A stretch of 40,047 bases of DNA, taken from contig JACRDB010000081.1 of assembly GCA_016218725.1 (NCBI GenBank), forward strand, positions 1-40,047, in the 5' to 3' direction. The notes under the pieces were generated by a model. It did no database searches, was not told the DNA's origin, and saw nothing but the letters and a program-made list of their open reading frames with translations. Source of the DNA: Deltaproteobacteria bacterium. Its GTDB lineage: Bacteria > Myxococcota_A > Polyangia > Polyangiales > Ga0077539. Both the position numbers and the translations under genes were made by a program. Positions 16,185-24,395 of the stretch are shown here, in pieces. The first letter of the stretch is position 1. Every line of letters begins with the position of its first letter.

Positions 16185-18224
16185 CTACAGGGTCTCCAGG
16201 TAGGCCGTGAGGGCGTCCACGTCCCGGGGCGTGAGCACGTCCACGTGGCCCATGCGGTGCGACGGGTCGGTGAGCATCGCCCGGAGCGAGGCGTAGCGCC
16301 CGTCGTGGAAGTACGGCGCCGTGGCGCTCACGTACCGAAGCGAGGGCGTGTCAAACTGGTGGTCTACATCGTCCGGGCGCTGGCCCCCGAGCTCGTGGAG
16401 CTGGCCGTCGGTGAAGTTCCTCCCGGGGTCGTGGCAGGTGTTGCAGCCGGCGATCCCGTGGAAGAGCGCCCGCCCGCGGGTGACCTCCGCGGTGACCGTG
16501 GGCGCCCGGGGCGAGGGCACCACCAGGCCCCGCTGGAGGAACGCCGCCAGCGCGTCCACCTCCATGATGGTGATGCCCGTACCCCCGAGGCGGTGGATCG
16601 TCTGGGCGATGTTGGCCTCCACGCTCCGGGCCGAGCCCACCCAGTTGAAGGGCGTCACCAGCCTCCCGGCCAGCGTGGGGGTCTGCCTCGGGCCGTGCGA
16701 GAGGAACCAGGTGAGCCCGTCGTCCCGGCCGTCGGGGTGGCAGCCTCCGCAGGACAGTCCCCCGGAGGAGAGCCTCGGGTCGTTGGCCGTGTAGAAGAGC
16801 CGTCGGCCCCGGGCGATGTCGGGCGCCAGGGACTCGCTCCCGGTGCTGCTGCGCAGGCGCCCTCCGGCCCCGCGGAACTCCACCGCGTGCTCCACCTGCG
16901 AGTAGGCCAGCACGGCCCCCTCGCGGGTTACCGCCACCCCGCAGGGCGCCGCCAGGGAGAGGGCCTCCGCGGGGGACACCCCCACCCCGAGGCCCGTCCG
17001 TGGCCGTGGGCCCCGGCGCCCCTCGCGGGAGGGCACGGGCTGAGGGTGCCCGAGCGACGTGCCAGGCACCGGGAGATTGGTGCTGGCCCTGGCGACGATG
17101 GTGGGCAGGACCTCGCCGGTGCCCATGGAGGCGACAAAGACGGTCCCGTCCGTGGGGCGCACGGCCACCGCCGAGGGCACCCGAGGGCTCCCGGCGATGG
17201 CCCTGGCGCTCATCGCCCGGCGCGAGTGCACGGCCTCCCAGAGGTTCCTCGCGGGATCGAAGAGGGCCACGGTGAACGAGGTCTTCTCGCCCTGCTCGGG
17301 CTCCACGGAGCCCGCCCCGTAGGCGTCCACGCGCTGCACCACGGGCACCTCTCGCCCGGTGCGGCTCACCATGAAGGGCACCACCACCCGCGCGCTCACG
17401 GGCTCCAGCGCGAGGCTCCAGGCCTGCGATGGCAAAGGCTCCACGCGGCTCCCCGCGGCGTCGTGCTCCGCGGGGATCGGGAGCCCCGGGAGCTCCACCG
17501 CGCGGAGGGTCCCGCTCACCTCCACGGCGCTCAGGGGCGCGCCCGCGAGGTGCGAGACAAACACCCGGTGACCATCGGGGGCGGCCAGCACCCCTCTGGG
17601 CTCCCTCGGGAGCGTGACGGTCCCCCGCGGGGAGAGCGTGTCCGTGTCCAGGGCGGTGAGCGTGCGGGTGATGCCCGAGGTGACGTACACCGTGCGCTCA
17701 TCGGGCGCCAGGGCCACACCATACGGGTCCCCGGCGACCTCGGCGCGGCACTTGAGCGAGCCGTCGCGGGTGTCGTACACCGCGAGCTGGTTCGACCCTC
17801 GCTCGGTCACGAAGGCCCTCCCGTCGCTCCCGAGCACCACCTGGGCGGGCCTGGACCCGACGCGAAACCGCCGCGTGGCGCGCGCCCCGTCGTGGGTGAC
17901 GGCCAGCACCACCAGGCTGTCGTCATCGCTGTCGGTCACCACCGCGGTGCGCTCGTCGGGGCTCAGCGAGAGAGCCCCTCCGGCGCCCCCCCGGAGCCCC
18001 CCGGCGGGCGCCAGGTCCGCCAGGCGACACCGAGGCCCCGAAGCCAGGGCCGTGGGGGACCCACCCGAGGTGGGTGAAGGTGCGCTCACCTCCTGAAAGG
18101 TAGGCATGGGCAGCACCTTCGGGGGCTCTTCCTCTCCGGGGCGAAGGACCACGGTGAGGGCCACGCCGCCGAGGGCGGTCAGGGTCCAGGCGAGCACCCA
18201 CGGGACGGTTCGGCGGAGTTCCAT
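16185..18224 (-). CDS. YVTN beta-propeller fused to di-haem cytochrome c peroxidase-like domain
   Basis: This 679-residue exported protein has an N-terminal signal or anchor helix at about 8-27. Residues about 60-330 contain propeller repeats of the YVTN type (GVALAPDERTVYVTS, LSLSPDERTAVVT). The C-terminal third has two haem motifs, CGGCH near 490 and CNTCH near 592, with the MauG/cytochrome c peroxidase features TPTLAGR and FDTPSLRYVSATAPYFHDG. It is probably a periplasmic redox enzyme; the substrate is unknown. The ATG at 18224 follows an AGGGA site; the longer open frame to 18437 overlaps the upstream amidohydrolase gene. It lies 53 bases downstream of that gene on the same strand. Confidence 0.85.
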   Translation of the reverse strand: MELRRTVPWVLAWTLTALGGVALTVVLRPGEEEPPKVLPMPTFQEVSAPSPTSGGSPTALASGPRCRLADLAPAGGLRGGAGGALSLSPDERTAVVTDSDDDSLVVLAVTHDGARATRRFRVGSRPAQVVLGSDGRAFVTERGSNQLAVYDTRDGSLKCRAEVAGDPYGVALAPDERTVYVTSGITRTLTALDTDTLSPRGTVTLPREPRGVLAAPDGHRVFVSHLAGAPLSAVEVSGTLRAVELPGLPIPAEHDAAGSRVEPLPSQAWSLALEPVSARVVVPFMVSRTGREVPVVQRVDAYGAGSVEPEQGEKTSFTVALFDPARNLWEAVHSRRAMSARAIAGSPRVPSAVAVRPTDGTVFVASMGTGEVLPTIVARASTNLPVPGTSLGHPQPVPSREGRRGPRPRTGLGVGVSPAEALSLAAPCGVAVTREGAVLAYSQVEHAVEFRGAGGRLRSSTGSESLAPDIARGRRLFYTANDPRLSSGGLSCGGCHPDGRDDGLTWFLSHGPRQTPTLAGRLVTPFNWVGSARSVEANIAQTIHRLGGTGITIMEVDALAAFLQRGLVVPSPRAPTVTAEVTRGRALFHGIAGCNTCHDPGRNFTDGQLHELGGQRPDDVDHQFDTPSLRYVSATAPYFHDGRYASLRAMLTDPSHRMGHVDVLTPRDVDALTAYLETL

Positions 18225-18277
18225 CGGTCCCTGGTGCCCCCGGGCGCACGATTTGTGACGGAGAAAAGTGCGCGGAC

Positions 18278-19969
18278 CTACCCGGGCGGGAGGGTCCCAT
18301 GGGCCAGGGAGCCCCCCAGGACGGTGGCGCGCACCCGGGCCTCGGAGAGGGACCCCTCGTCCAGGTGGCGGTCCAGCACCACGAGGTCCGCGCGCTTGCC
18401 GACCTCCAGGGTGCCGGTCTCTCCCAGGCAGCCGCACACCTCGGCGGCGCTACGGGTGTAGAGCGTCAGGGCCTCGAAGAGGGTCACCCGCTGGTCGGGC
18501 TCGTAGACGTCGCCCCGGGTGGTCTTGCGAGACACCGCGGTGCGCACGCCGTCCAGGGGGTCAAAGCCCGCCACGGGGAAGTCCGAGCTGCCGGCCACGC
18601 GCACCCCCGCGTCCAGGAGCCACCGCAGGGGGATGTACCGCATGCCTGGGATCGTGGGCGCGCTGGCCACCGCCGGGAGCGCCACCAGGTGGGGCTGCAC
18701 CACGGCGGCCACGCCCAGGTCCGCCATGCGCCGAGGGAGCGTCGGGTCGAGGAAGGCCGCGTGCTCGATCCGGGCGACCCCCGGGAGGCGCGAGCCCGCC
18801 GCGGTGAACGCTCGCAGCGCGGTGTCCACGGCCTCGTTGCCGATGGCGTGGATGGCGAAGCCGAGGCCCCGGTCGGTGAGGGCCCGGGCCATCTTCTCGG
18901 CCTCCTCGCGGGGGTACATGGCGATGCCGGTGTGCACCTTGAAGTCGCGCCCGAGCCTCGGGGCCACGGAGAGCGACGTCTTCACGGTGTCCAGCGACCA
19001 CTGCCGCAGCGCCAGGGCCCAGGAGCGCGCGACGATGCCCAGGAGCTGCCCCGCCGAGAGGCACAGCGCGCACACCGGAGCGCCATCGAAGCAGAGCTTC
19101 ACGGGCCCCACCGTGAGGGGCTCCGGCAGCGAGCCCGGAGGGGCCGTGTCCACCAGGTCCCAGGGCGCTTCGAGGTAGCCCCGGTCGGACACCGGCAGCA
19201 CCGTGGTGGGGACCCTCACGGCGCCTCGGCGGGCCGCCTCGCCGTAGAGCCCGAGGAGCCCGACGGGCACCGTGGCGTCCACCACGCGGGTGATCCCCGA
19301 CGCCAGGAGCGCGCCGTGGTGGGCCCCAAGGCGCGTGATGAACCCCTCCGGGTCCAGGGCCTGAAGGCTCCGACGCGCCAGGGACTCCACCGGACACATG
19401 GCCCGCTCGATCAAGAGCCCGTCGGGCAAGGCCCCAAAGCCCCGAGAGATCTTTCCCCCCCACGGGTCGGGCGTGTGACGGGTGATGCCCGCGGCCGCCA
19501 GCGCGCGGCTGTTCACCACCGCGCGGTGGCAGGTGTAGTGCATCGCCAGGAGCGGCCGGTCGGGCACCGCCGCGTCGAGCTCGTCGCGCCGAGGAGGGCG
19601 GCGCTCGGCCAGGAGGTGCTCGTCCCACTCCTGGGCGACGAGCCAGCGGCCGGGCTCCAGGGCCTTGCCCGCGCGCTCCAGGGCCCCGAGGAGCCCCGCG
19701 AGGTCCGTCACCGCCGGGGGCACCAGCCGCAGGGCCCCGCCCCACAGCGCCCCCAGCGACGGGTGCTGGTGGGCGTCCGTGAAGCCCGGGAGCACCGTGG
19801 CGCCGCCCACGTCCCACTCCGTGGCGCCAGGCCCCGCGGCGTCCGTCACCGCCGCCCGAGGGCCCACCGCCAGGAGCCTCCCGTCACGCCATGCCAGGGC
19901 CTCCGCGCGGGTGTCCCGGGTGTCCATGCAGCGCAGGTCCCCGTGTAGGATGTGAGTCTCCGTGCCCAT
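18278..19969 (-). CDS. Amidohydrolase family protein (YtcJ-like)
   Basis: This 563-residue metal-dependent hydrolase carries the family's metal motif as H67-Q-H69 in GFTDAHQHPS, later His residues in FAIHAIGNEA and ARIEHAAFLD, and an Asp in SSDFPVAG. The N- and C-terminal beta segments (THILHGDLRCMD and ADLVVLDRHLDEG) form the composite beta-sandwich seen in the YtcJ group. The substrate is probably an amide or N-acyl compound but cannot be told from sequence. No signal peptide is evident. The start MGTETHIL at 19969 was chosen; a GGGTAGGG stretch precedes it and the extension to 20008 adds nothing conserved. It is divergent from the DUF4139-like gene across 37 bases. Confidence 0.88.
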   Translation of the reverse strand: MGTETHILHGDLRCMDTRDTRAEALAWRDGRLLAVGPRAAVTDAAGPGATEWDVGGATVLPGFTDAHQHPSLGALWGGALRLVPPAVTDLAGLLGALERAGKALEPGRWLVAQEWDEHLLAERRPPRRDELDAAVPDRPLLAMHYTCHRAVVNSRALAAAGITRHTPDPWGGKISRGFGALPDGLLIERAMCPVESLARRSLQALDPEGFITRLGAHHGALLASGITRVVDATVPVGLLGLYGEAARRGAVRVPTTVLPVSDRGYLEAPWDLVDTAPPGSLPEPLTVGPVKLCFDGAPVCALCLSAGQLLGIVARSWALALRQWSLDTVKTSLSVAPRLGRDFKVHTGIAMYPREEAEKMARALTDRGLGFAIHAIGNEAVDTALRAFTAAGSRLPGVARIEHAAFLDPTLPRRMADLGVAAVVQPHLVALPAVASAPTIPGMRYIPLRWLLDAGVRVAGSSDFPVAGFDPLDGVRTAVSRKTTRGDVYEPDQRVTLFEALTLYTRSAAEVCGCLGETGTLEVGKRADLVVLDRHLDEGSLSEARVRATVLGGSLAHGTLPPG

Positions 19970-20006
19970 GGGAACAACCCTACCCCCGCGGTGTCCCCCG
20001 TCGACC

Positions 20007-22406
20007 ATGTACGATCACCCGATGCAACAGGTTTCTGGCGGTGCTGTAGGTCTCTGTGGGCGAGCCCGCAGGAGGGGGCTCCTGGCGGTCCTGGGGGTGG
20101 CGGTGTCGCTCTGGCACTGCCGGGGGCCTTCGGTGGAGACCGATGGGGCCCTGGCGCTCAAGAGGGTGGTGATCTACCGCAACGGGATCGGGTACTTCGA
20201 GCGCCGGGGGAGGGTCGAGGGCAGCGAGGTGACCTTCCAGGTGCAGCAGCGCGAGGTGGGGGACTTCCTGGCCACGCTGGCGGTGATGGAGCGGGGCGGC
20301 AGCTCCGTGCGCGCGGCGGCGTTCCCGATGCCCGAGGAGCTCAGCCCGGGCGCGCGCCCGAGGCCCCTCTCGCGGCGTACGGTGAGGGTGGCCCTGGACG
20401 GCGCGGGCCATGACCTCATCGTGGGCTACACGGTGGAGACGCCCATCTGGCGGCCCTCGTACCGCCTGGTGTTCTCGCGCGAGGGCAGGCCCGTGGTGCA
20501 GGCCTGGGGCATCGTGCAGAACCTCTCCGGCGAGGACTGGCGCGAGGTGACCCTGTCCCTCGTGGCGGGGGCTCCGGTGACCTTCCGCTCGGAGCTGGCG
20601 GACGCGATGGTGCCCCCGAGGCCGCTGGTCACCGACCGGGGGGCCGTGATCGACCAGGTGCCCCAGGGCGAGGTGGTGCTGGCCCAGACCGAGGCGCCCC
20701 AGGCAAACACCACCACCACCACGGCGCCGGGGGGCTCACCCTTCTCGGCGCTCGCGGCGGTCGGCGCCGAGCAGAACGCCGAGGGCACCCTGTCCGGAGA
20801 CAGCATCGGGGACGCCTTCGGCTACGGCGGCCTCGGGGCCGGGGGCACCGGTTGGGGCGGGGGAGGCACCGGCGAGGGCACCATCGGCCTGGGCAACATC
20901 GGCACGCTGGGGCACGGCTCCGGCGGCGGCTCCGGGCAGGGCTACGGCTCCGGCGCGGGCGCGGGCCTCCGGAGCCGCAGCGCCCGGGGCCCCACGGTGC
21001 GCGCGGCGCCGCCGAGCGTCACGGGGCTCCTGTCGCCCGACGCGATCCGGCGCGTGGTGCTGCGCAACCTCGGGCAGGTGAACCACTGCTACGAGCAGGG
21101 CCTGGCCTCGAACCCCTCGCTCGCCGGACGCGTGGCCGTGCGCTTTGTCATCGGTGCCTCGGGGCAGGTGGTGGCCTCCAACGTGACGGAGAACGGCCTC
21201 GCCCAGGGCGTCGTGGCGGAGTGCATCGCCAACGCCTCGCGGCGCTGGGTGTTCCCGGCCCCGGAGGGTGGAGGCGTGGTGTCGGTGAACTACCCCTTCA
21301 ACCTCCAGCCTCCGGAGGGGGGTGGGTCGGGCGCGCCCGCGCGCACGCCTGCGCCGCCGCCGCCGAGCGCCAACCCTCGGAACCTGGCCTCGCTGGCCGC
21401 GGTGGCCGTGCAGGGCGGCACCACGCGGTACGACCTCCCGCACACGGTGACCATCCCCGACCGCAGCGCCACCATGGTGATGCTGGTCGCCCGGGAGGTG
21501 CCCGGCGCGCAGCTGTATCTCTTCGCCCCGGACCCCGGGGTGCCCGACTCCAGCCGCCACCCGTTCCATGTGGCCCGCTTCGAGAACCGCACCGGGGCCA
21601 TGCTGGAGCGCGGCCCCGTGGCGATCTTCGAGGCCGGGGCGTACCTCGGCCAGGGGATGCTGGAGCCGCTGCCCGACGGGGCCAGCGCCACGGTGCCCTT
21701 CGCCCTTGCGCGCGCCCTGGTGGTCGAGAGCAGCGCCACCCGCAACGTCGAGGGCGAGCGGCTCGTGCGCATCGCGCGGGAGAGCCTGGTGCTGGAGCGC
21801 TTCAACGTCCAGCGCGTCACCTGGCGCGCGCGGAACGGCATGGGGGACGCCGTGCGGCTGATGGTTCGCCAGGCCCTCTCCGAGGCGGAGCGGCTCTTCG
21901 AGCCCCCGGCGGGGACCGAGGCGGCCAACGGGGCCTCCCTGGTCCCGATGCAGGTGCCCGCCCGCGGCAGCGCGGAGCTGGTGCTCACGGCGCGGGCGCC
22001 GTTCACCGTGAGCGCGTCCTGGGAGAGCGAGGACTCGCTCCGCGCGATAGAGGCGTGGCTCCGGGACGCGCACCCCGCGGAGGCGGTGGCCTCCGTGGCC
22101 CGCCAGGCGGTGGCGCTCCAGCGGGACGTGCTCCGGATGACCCGCGACCAGGGCGCCGCCGAGCGGCGCCGGGACGAGCTCCAGAGGAACGCCGAGGAGA
22201 CCCGGCAGAACCTCCAGGCGATCCAGCGAAACCCCGGCGCGGCGGACCTGCGGGCGCAGCTCACCGCGCGCCTCGGGCGCATGGCCACGGAGATCGACCA
22301 GCTCACCCGGCGCGTCGTGGAGCTGGACACCCAGCGCAGCGAGGCCCGGGTGCGCTTCTCGGAGACCGTGCGGGAGCTCACCGTGGACGCCCCCGCCGCG
22401 CCGTAG
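20007..22406 (+). CDS. DUF4139-like envelope protein with an inserted AgmX/PglI C-terminal-type domain
   Basis: This is a 799-residue exported protein. After a hydrophobic N-terminus ending near SLWHC, a possible poor lipobox, comes NGIGYFERRG. A DUF4139-type beta region (IWRPSYRLVFS, then GIVQNLSGEDWREV) follows. A Gly-rich linker at about 270-330 leads to a domain at about 334-437 (NHCYEQGLASNPSLAGRV, then RRWVFPAPEGGGVVSVNYPF), which matches the AgmX/PglI C-terminal domain of myxobacterial gliding proteins. The DUF4139 beta region then resumes (about 465-690), and residues 691-799 form a coiled coil. Its paralogue at 38077-39900 has the same frame without the inserted domain. The start is uncertain (ATG 20007 or 20022; no strong ribosome site). 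It is probably periplasmic; the role is unknown. Confidence 0.8.
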   Translation: MYDHPMQQVSGGAVGLCGRARRRGLLAVLGVAVSLWHCRGPSVETDGALALKRVVIYRNGIGYFERRGRVEGSEVTFQVQQREVGDFLATLAVMERGGSSVRAAAFPMPEELSPGARPRPLSRRTVRVALDGAGHDLIVGYTVETPIWRPSYRLVFSREGRPVVQAWGIVQNLSGEDWREVTLSLVAGAPVTFRSELADAMVPPRPLVTDRGAVIDQVPQGEVVLAQTEAPQANTTTTTAPGGSPFSALAAVGAEQNAEGTLSGDSIGDAFGYGGLGAGGTGWGGGGTGEGTIGLGNIGTLGHGSGGGSGQGYGSGAGAGLRSRSARGPTVRAAPPSVTGLLSPDAIRRVVLRNLGQVNHCYEQGLASNPSLAGRVAVRFVIGASGQVVASNVTENGLAQGVVAECIANASRRWVFPAPEGGGVVSVNYPFNLQPPEGGGSGAPARTPAPPPPSANPRNLASLAAVAVQGGTTRYDLPHTVTIPDRSATMVMLVAREVPGAQLYLFAPDPGVPDSSRHPFHVARFENRTGAMLERGPVAIFEAGAYLGQGMLEPLPDGASATVPFALARALVVESSATRNVEGERLVRIARESLVLERFNVQRVTWRARNGMGDAVRLMVRQALSEAERLFEPPAGTEAANGASLVPMQVPARGSAELVLTARAPFTVSASWESEDSLRAIEAWLRDAHPAEAVASVARQAVALQRDVLRMTRDQGAAERRRDELQRNAEETRQNLQAIQRNPGAADLRAQLTARLGRMATEIDQLTRRVVELDTQRSEARVRFSETVRELTVDAPAAP

Positions 22407-22417
22407 GGGGCGGTGCG

Positions 22418-23974
22418 CTACAGCGGGATGTTCCCGTGCTTCTTGGGCGGCAGGCGCTCGCGCTTGTCGGCCAGGAGGTCCAGCGCGCGGGCCACCCGGT
22501 GGCGGGTGACCCTCGGGTGGATCACCTCGTCCACGAAGCCCAGCTCCGCGGCCTTGAAGGGGTTGGCGAAGGTGCGCTGGTAGTCCTCCACGAAGGCCGC
22601 GCGGGTGGCCGCGGGGTCCTGGGCGCGCTCGATCTCGTTGCGGTAGATGATGTTCACGGCGCCGTCGGAGCCCATCACGGCGATCTCCGCGGTGGGCCAG
22701 GCGAGGTTCACGTCCGCGCGGATGTGCTTGCTGGCCATGACGTCGTAGGCCCCGCCGTAGGCCTTGCGGGTGATCACCGTGACCTTGGGCACCGTGGCCT
22801 CGGCGTAGGCGAAGAGCAGCTTGGCCCCGTGCTTGATGATCCCGCCGTACTCCTGGTCGGTCCCGGGGAGGAAGCCCGGCACGTCCACGAAGGTCACCAG
22901 CGGCACGTTGAAGCAGTCACAGAACCGCACGAAGCGCGCGGCCTTGATGCTCGCCCCGATGTCCAGGCACCCGGCCAGCACCGCGGGCTGGTTGGCCACC
23001 ACCCCCACGGGGCGCCCGGCCACCCGCGCGAAGCCGCACACGATGTTCATCGCATGCTGCGCGTGCACCTCGAAGAAGTGCCCCTGGTCCACCACCTGGG
23101 TGATCACGTCCTTGATGTCGTAGGGCCGGTTGGACTCCACCGGGACCAGCGTGTCCAGCGCCGGGGCCTCGCGGTCCGCGGGGTCCGTACACGCCGCCCG
23201 CGGCGGGTCCTCGGTGTTGTTGCTCGGGAGGAACCCGAGGAGCTCCCGGAGCTGCGCCAGGCACGCCCGGTCGTCCGGGGCGGTGAAGTGCGCCACGCCG
23301 CTGCGGGAGGCGTGGGTCCCGGCGCCCCCGAGGGCCTCCTTGGTCACGCTCTCGTGGGTGACGGCCTTGATGACCTCCGGGCCCGTGATGAACATGTAGC
23401 TCGTAGACTCCACCATGAAGATGAAATCCGTGATGGCCGGGGAGTACACCGCGCCCCCCGCGCAGGGCCCCAGCACCGCGGACAGCTGCGGCACCACCCC
23501 CGACGCGAGGGTGTTGCGCAGGAAGATGTCCGCGTAGCCCGCCAGGCTCTCGACCCCCTCCTGGATGCGCGCCCCGCCGGAGTCGTTGAGCCCCACCACC
23601 GGCGCCCCCACCTTCATCGCCAGGTCCATCACCTTGCAGATCTTGGACGCGTACGCCGCCGAGAGGCTCCCGCCGAAGACCGTGAAATCCTGCGCGAAGA
23701 CAAACACCTTGCGGCCGTCCACGGTGCCGTGACCGGTCACCACCCCGTCCCCCGGCACCTTCTGCTGCGCCATCCCGAAGTCCGTGCACCGGTGCGTCAC
23801 GAAGCGGTCCAGCTCGATGAAGCTCCCAGGGTCCAGGAGGAGGTCAATGCGCTCCCGGGCCGTGAGCTTGCCCGACGCATGCTGCCGCGCCACCCGCTCG
23901 GCGCCGCCGCCCTCCAGCGCCCGGCGGTTCCAGGTGTCCAACTGCTCCAGGAGGCTCTCTCGGGTCCGTGCCAT
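22418..23974 (-). CDS. pccB: Acyl-CoA (propionyl-CoA type) carboxylase, carboxyltransferase beta subunit
   Basis: This 518-residue subunit transfers CO2 from carboxybiotin to an acyl-CoA, probably propionyl-CoA to give methylmalonyl-CoA. Conserved features are GKLTARERIDLLLD near the N-terminus, GGARIQEGVESLAGY, the oxyanion-hole segments GPCAGGAVYSPA and KAYGGAYDVMASKH, and a C-terminal KHGNIPL. Length fits the PccB family. The ATG at 23974 (MARTRESLLEQLD) begins the family N-terminus; the longer open frame to 24406 runs through noncoding DNA. The biotin carboxylase/carrier subunit is not in the window. The substrate could instead be acetyl- or methylcrotonyl-CoA. The biotin it depends on is made partly by bioF and bioD in this window. 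Confidence 0.92.
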   Translation of the reverse strand: MARTRESLLEQLDTWNRRALEGGGAERVARQHASGKLTARERIDLLLDPGSFIELDRFVTHRCTDFGMAQQKVPGDGVVTGHGTVDGRKVFVFAQDFTVFGGSLSAAYASKICKVMDLAMKVGAPVVGLNDSGGARIQEGVESLAGYADIFLRNTLASGVVPQLSAVLGPCAGGAVYSPAITDFIFMVESTSYMFITGPEVIKAVTHESVTKEALGGAGTHASRSGVAHFTAPDDRACLAQLRELLGFLPSNNTEDPPRAACTDPADREAPALDTLVPVESNRPYDIKDVITQVVDQGHFFEVHAQHAMNIVCGFARVAGRPVGVVANQPAVLAGCLDIGASIKAARFVRFCDCFNVPLVTFVDVPGFLPGTDQEYGGIIKHGAKLLFAYAEATVPKVTVITRKAYGGAYDVMASKHIRADVNLAWPTAEIAVMGSDGAVNIIYRNEIERAQDPAATRAAFVEDYQRTFANPFKAAELGFVDEVIHPRVTRHRVARALDLLADKRERLPPKKHGNIPL

Positions 23975-24004
23975 GGCCCGCGCACCTAGCACGGATGCCC
24001 CACG

Positions 24005-24395
24005 CCTTGACAGCCCCCGGTCCCCGGACCAAGGTTGTGGTCCCCGCGCCGTGGCCCCACGCGCGCCCTCACCCCCCAGTACCACCATGCGCTTCGTACA
24101 TCTCCCCACAGGGTCCTGACGGACCCGACAGGGCCTCCGGGGTCGTACCCCGGTGGGTCCTTCAGCCACGTAGCTCACCCCCCCACACCAGCACCCCTCC
24201 CACGGAGTCACTCCGTCAGTGTGGGCGGGTGTGGGAACCCCCTGGACGTGACGGCGGTCACGGGAACCAAGGCGGAGCTCTATGCGGCCCCTCGGATGGA
24301 AGTACCGCCGGGTGCAGGTCCCGCCCTCGACGCTGGCGGTGGGACCTCCTCCATGGTGGAGCCCGGCCCCTCGGCGAACCCCAGGACGGTGTGCC
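24005..24395. other. Hairpin-rich intergenic segment (possible structured leader or RNA)
   Basis: Between the divergent pccB and the unknown gene at 24396 lies a 421-base gap with no credible gene. It contains several short perfect inverted repeats: 24111-24116/24121-24126 (6 bp, loop of four), 24137-24143/24147-24153 (7 bp, loop of three), 24202-24208/24210-24216 (7 bp), 24247-24252/24257-24262 (6 bp, loop of four), 24316-24322/24341-24347 (7 bp, extendable) and 24349-24353/24357-24361 (5 bp). GGACCC at 24121-24126 can pair with GGGTCC at either 24111-24116 or 24155-24160, so two folds exclude each other. A TTGACA at 24008-24013 could be a -35 box. The structure is seen in the sequence; an RNA function is inference. 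Confidence 0.35.

Noticed and set aside
20852..23989. Plus-strand open frame of 1045 codons crossing the DUF4139-like gene and pccB
   Set aside because: It runs through one gene in the wrong frame and through pccB in antisense. Composition is repetitive Arg/Gly/Ala and no domain is seen.
24282..24395. Extended N-terminus of the 24396 gene from ATG 24282
   Set aside because: The translation is Pro/Trp/Arg-rich without structure, and the DNA there forms hairpins; a ribosome site precedes 24396 instead.
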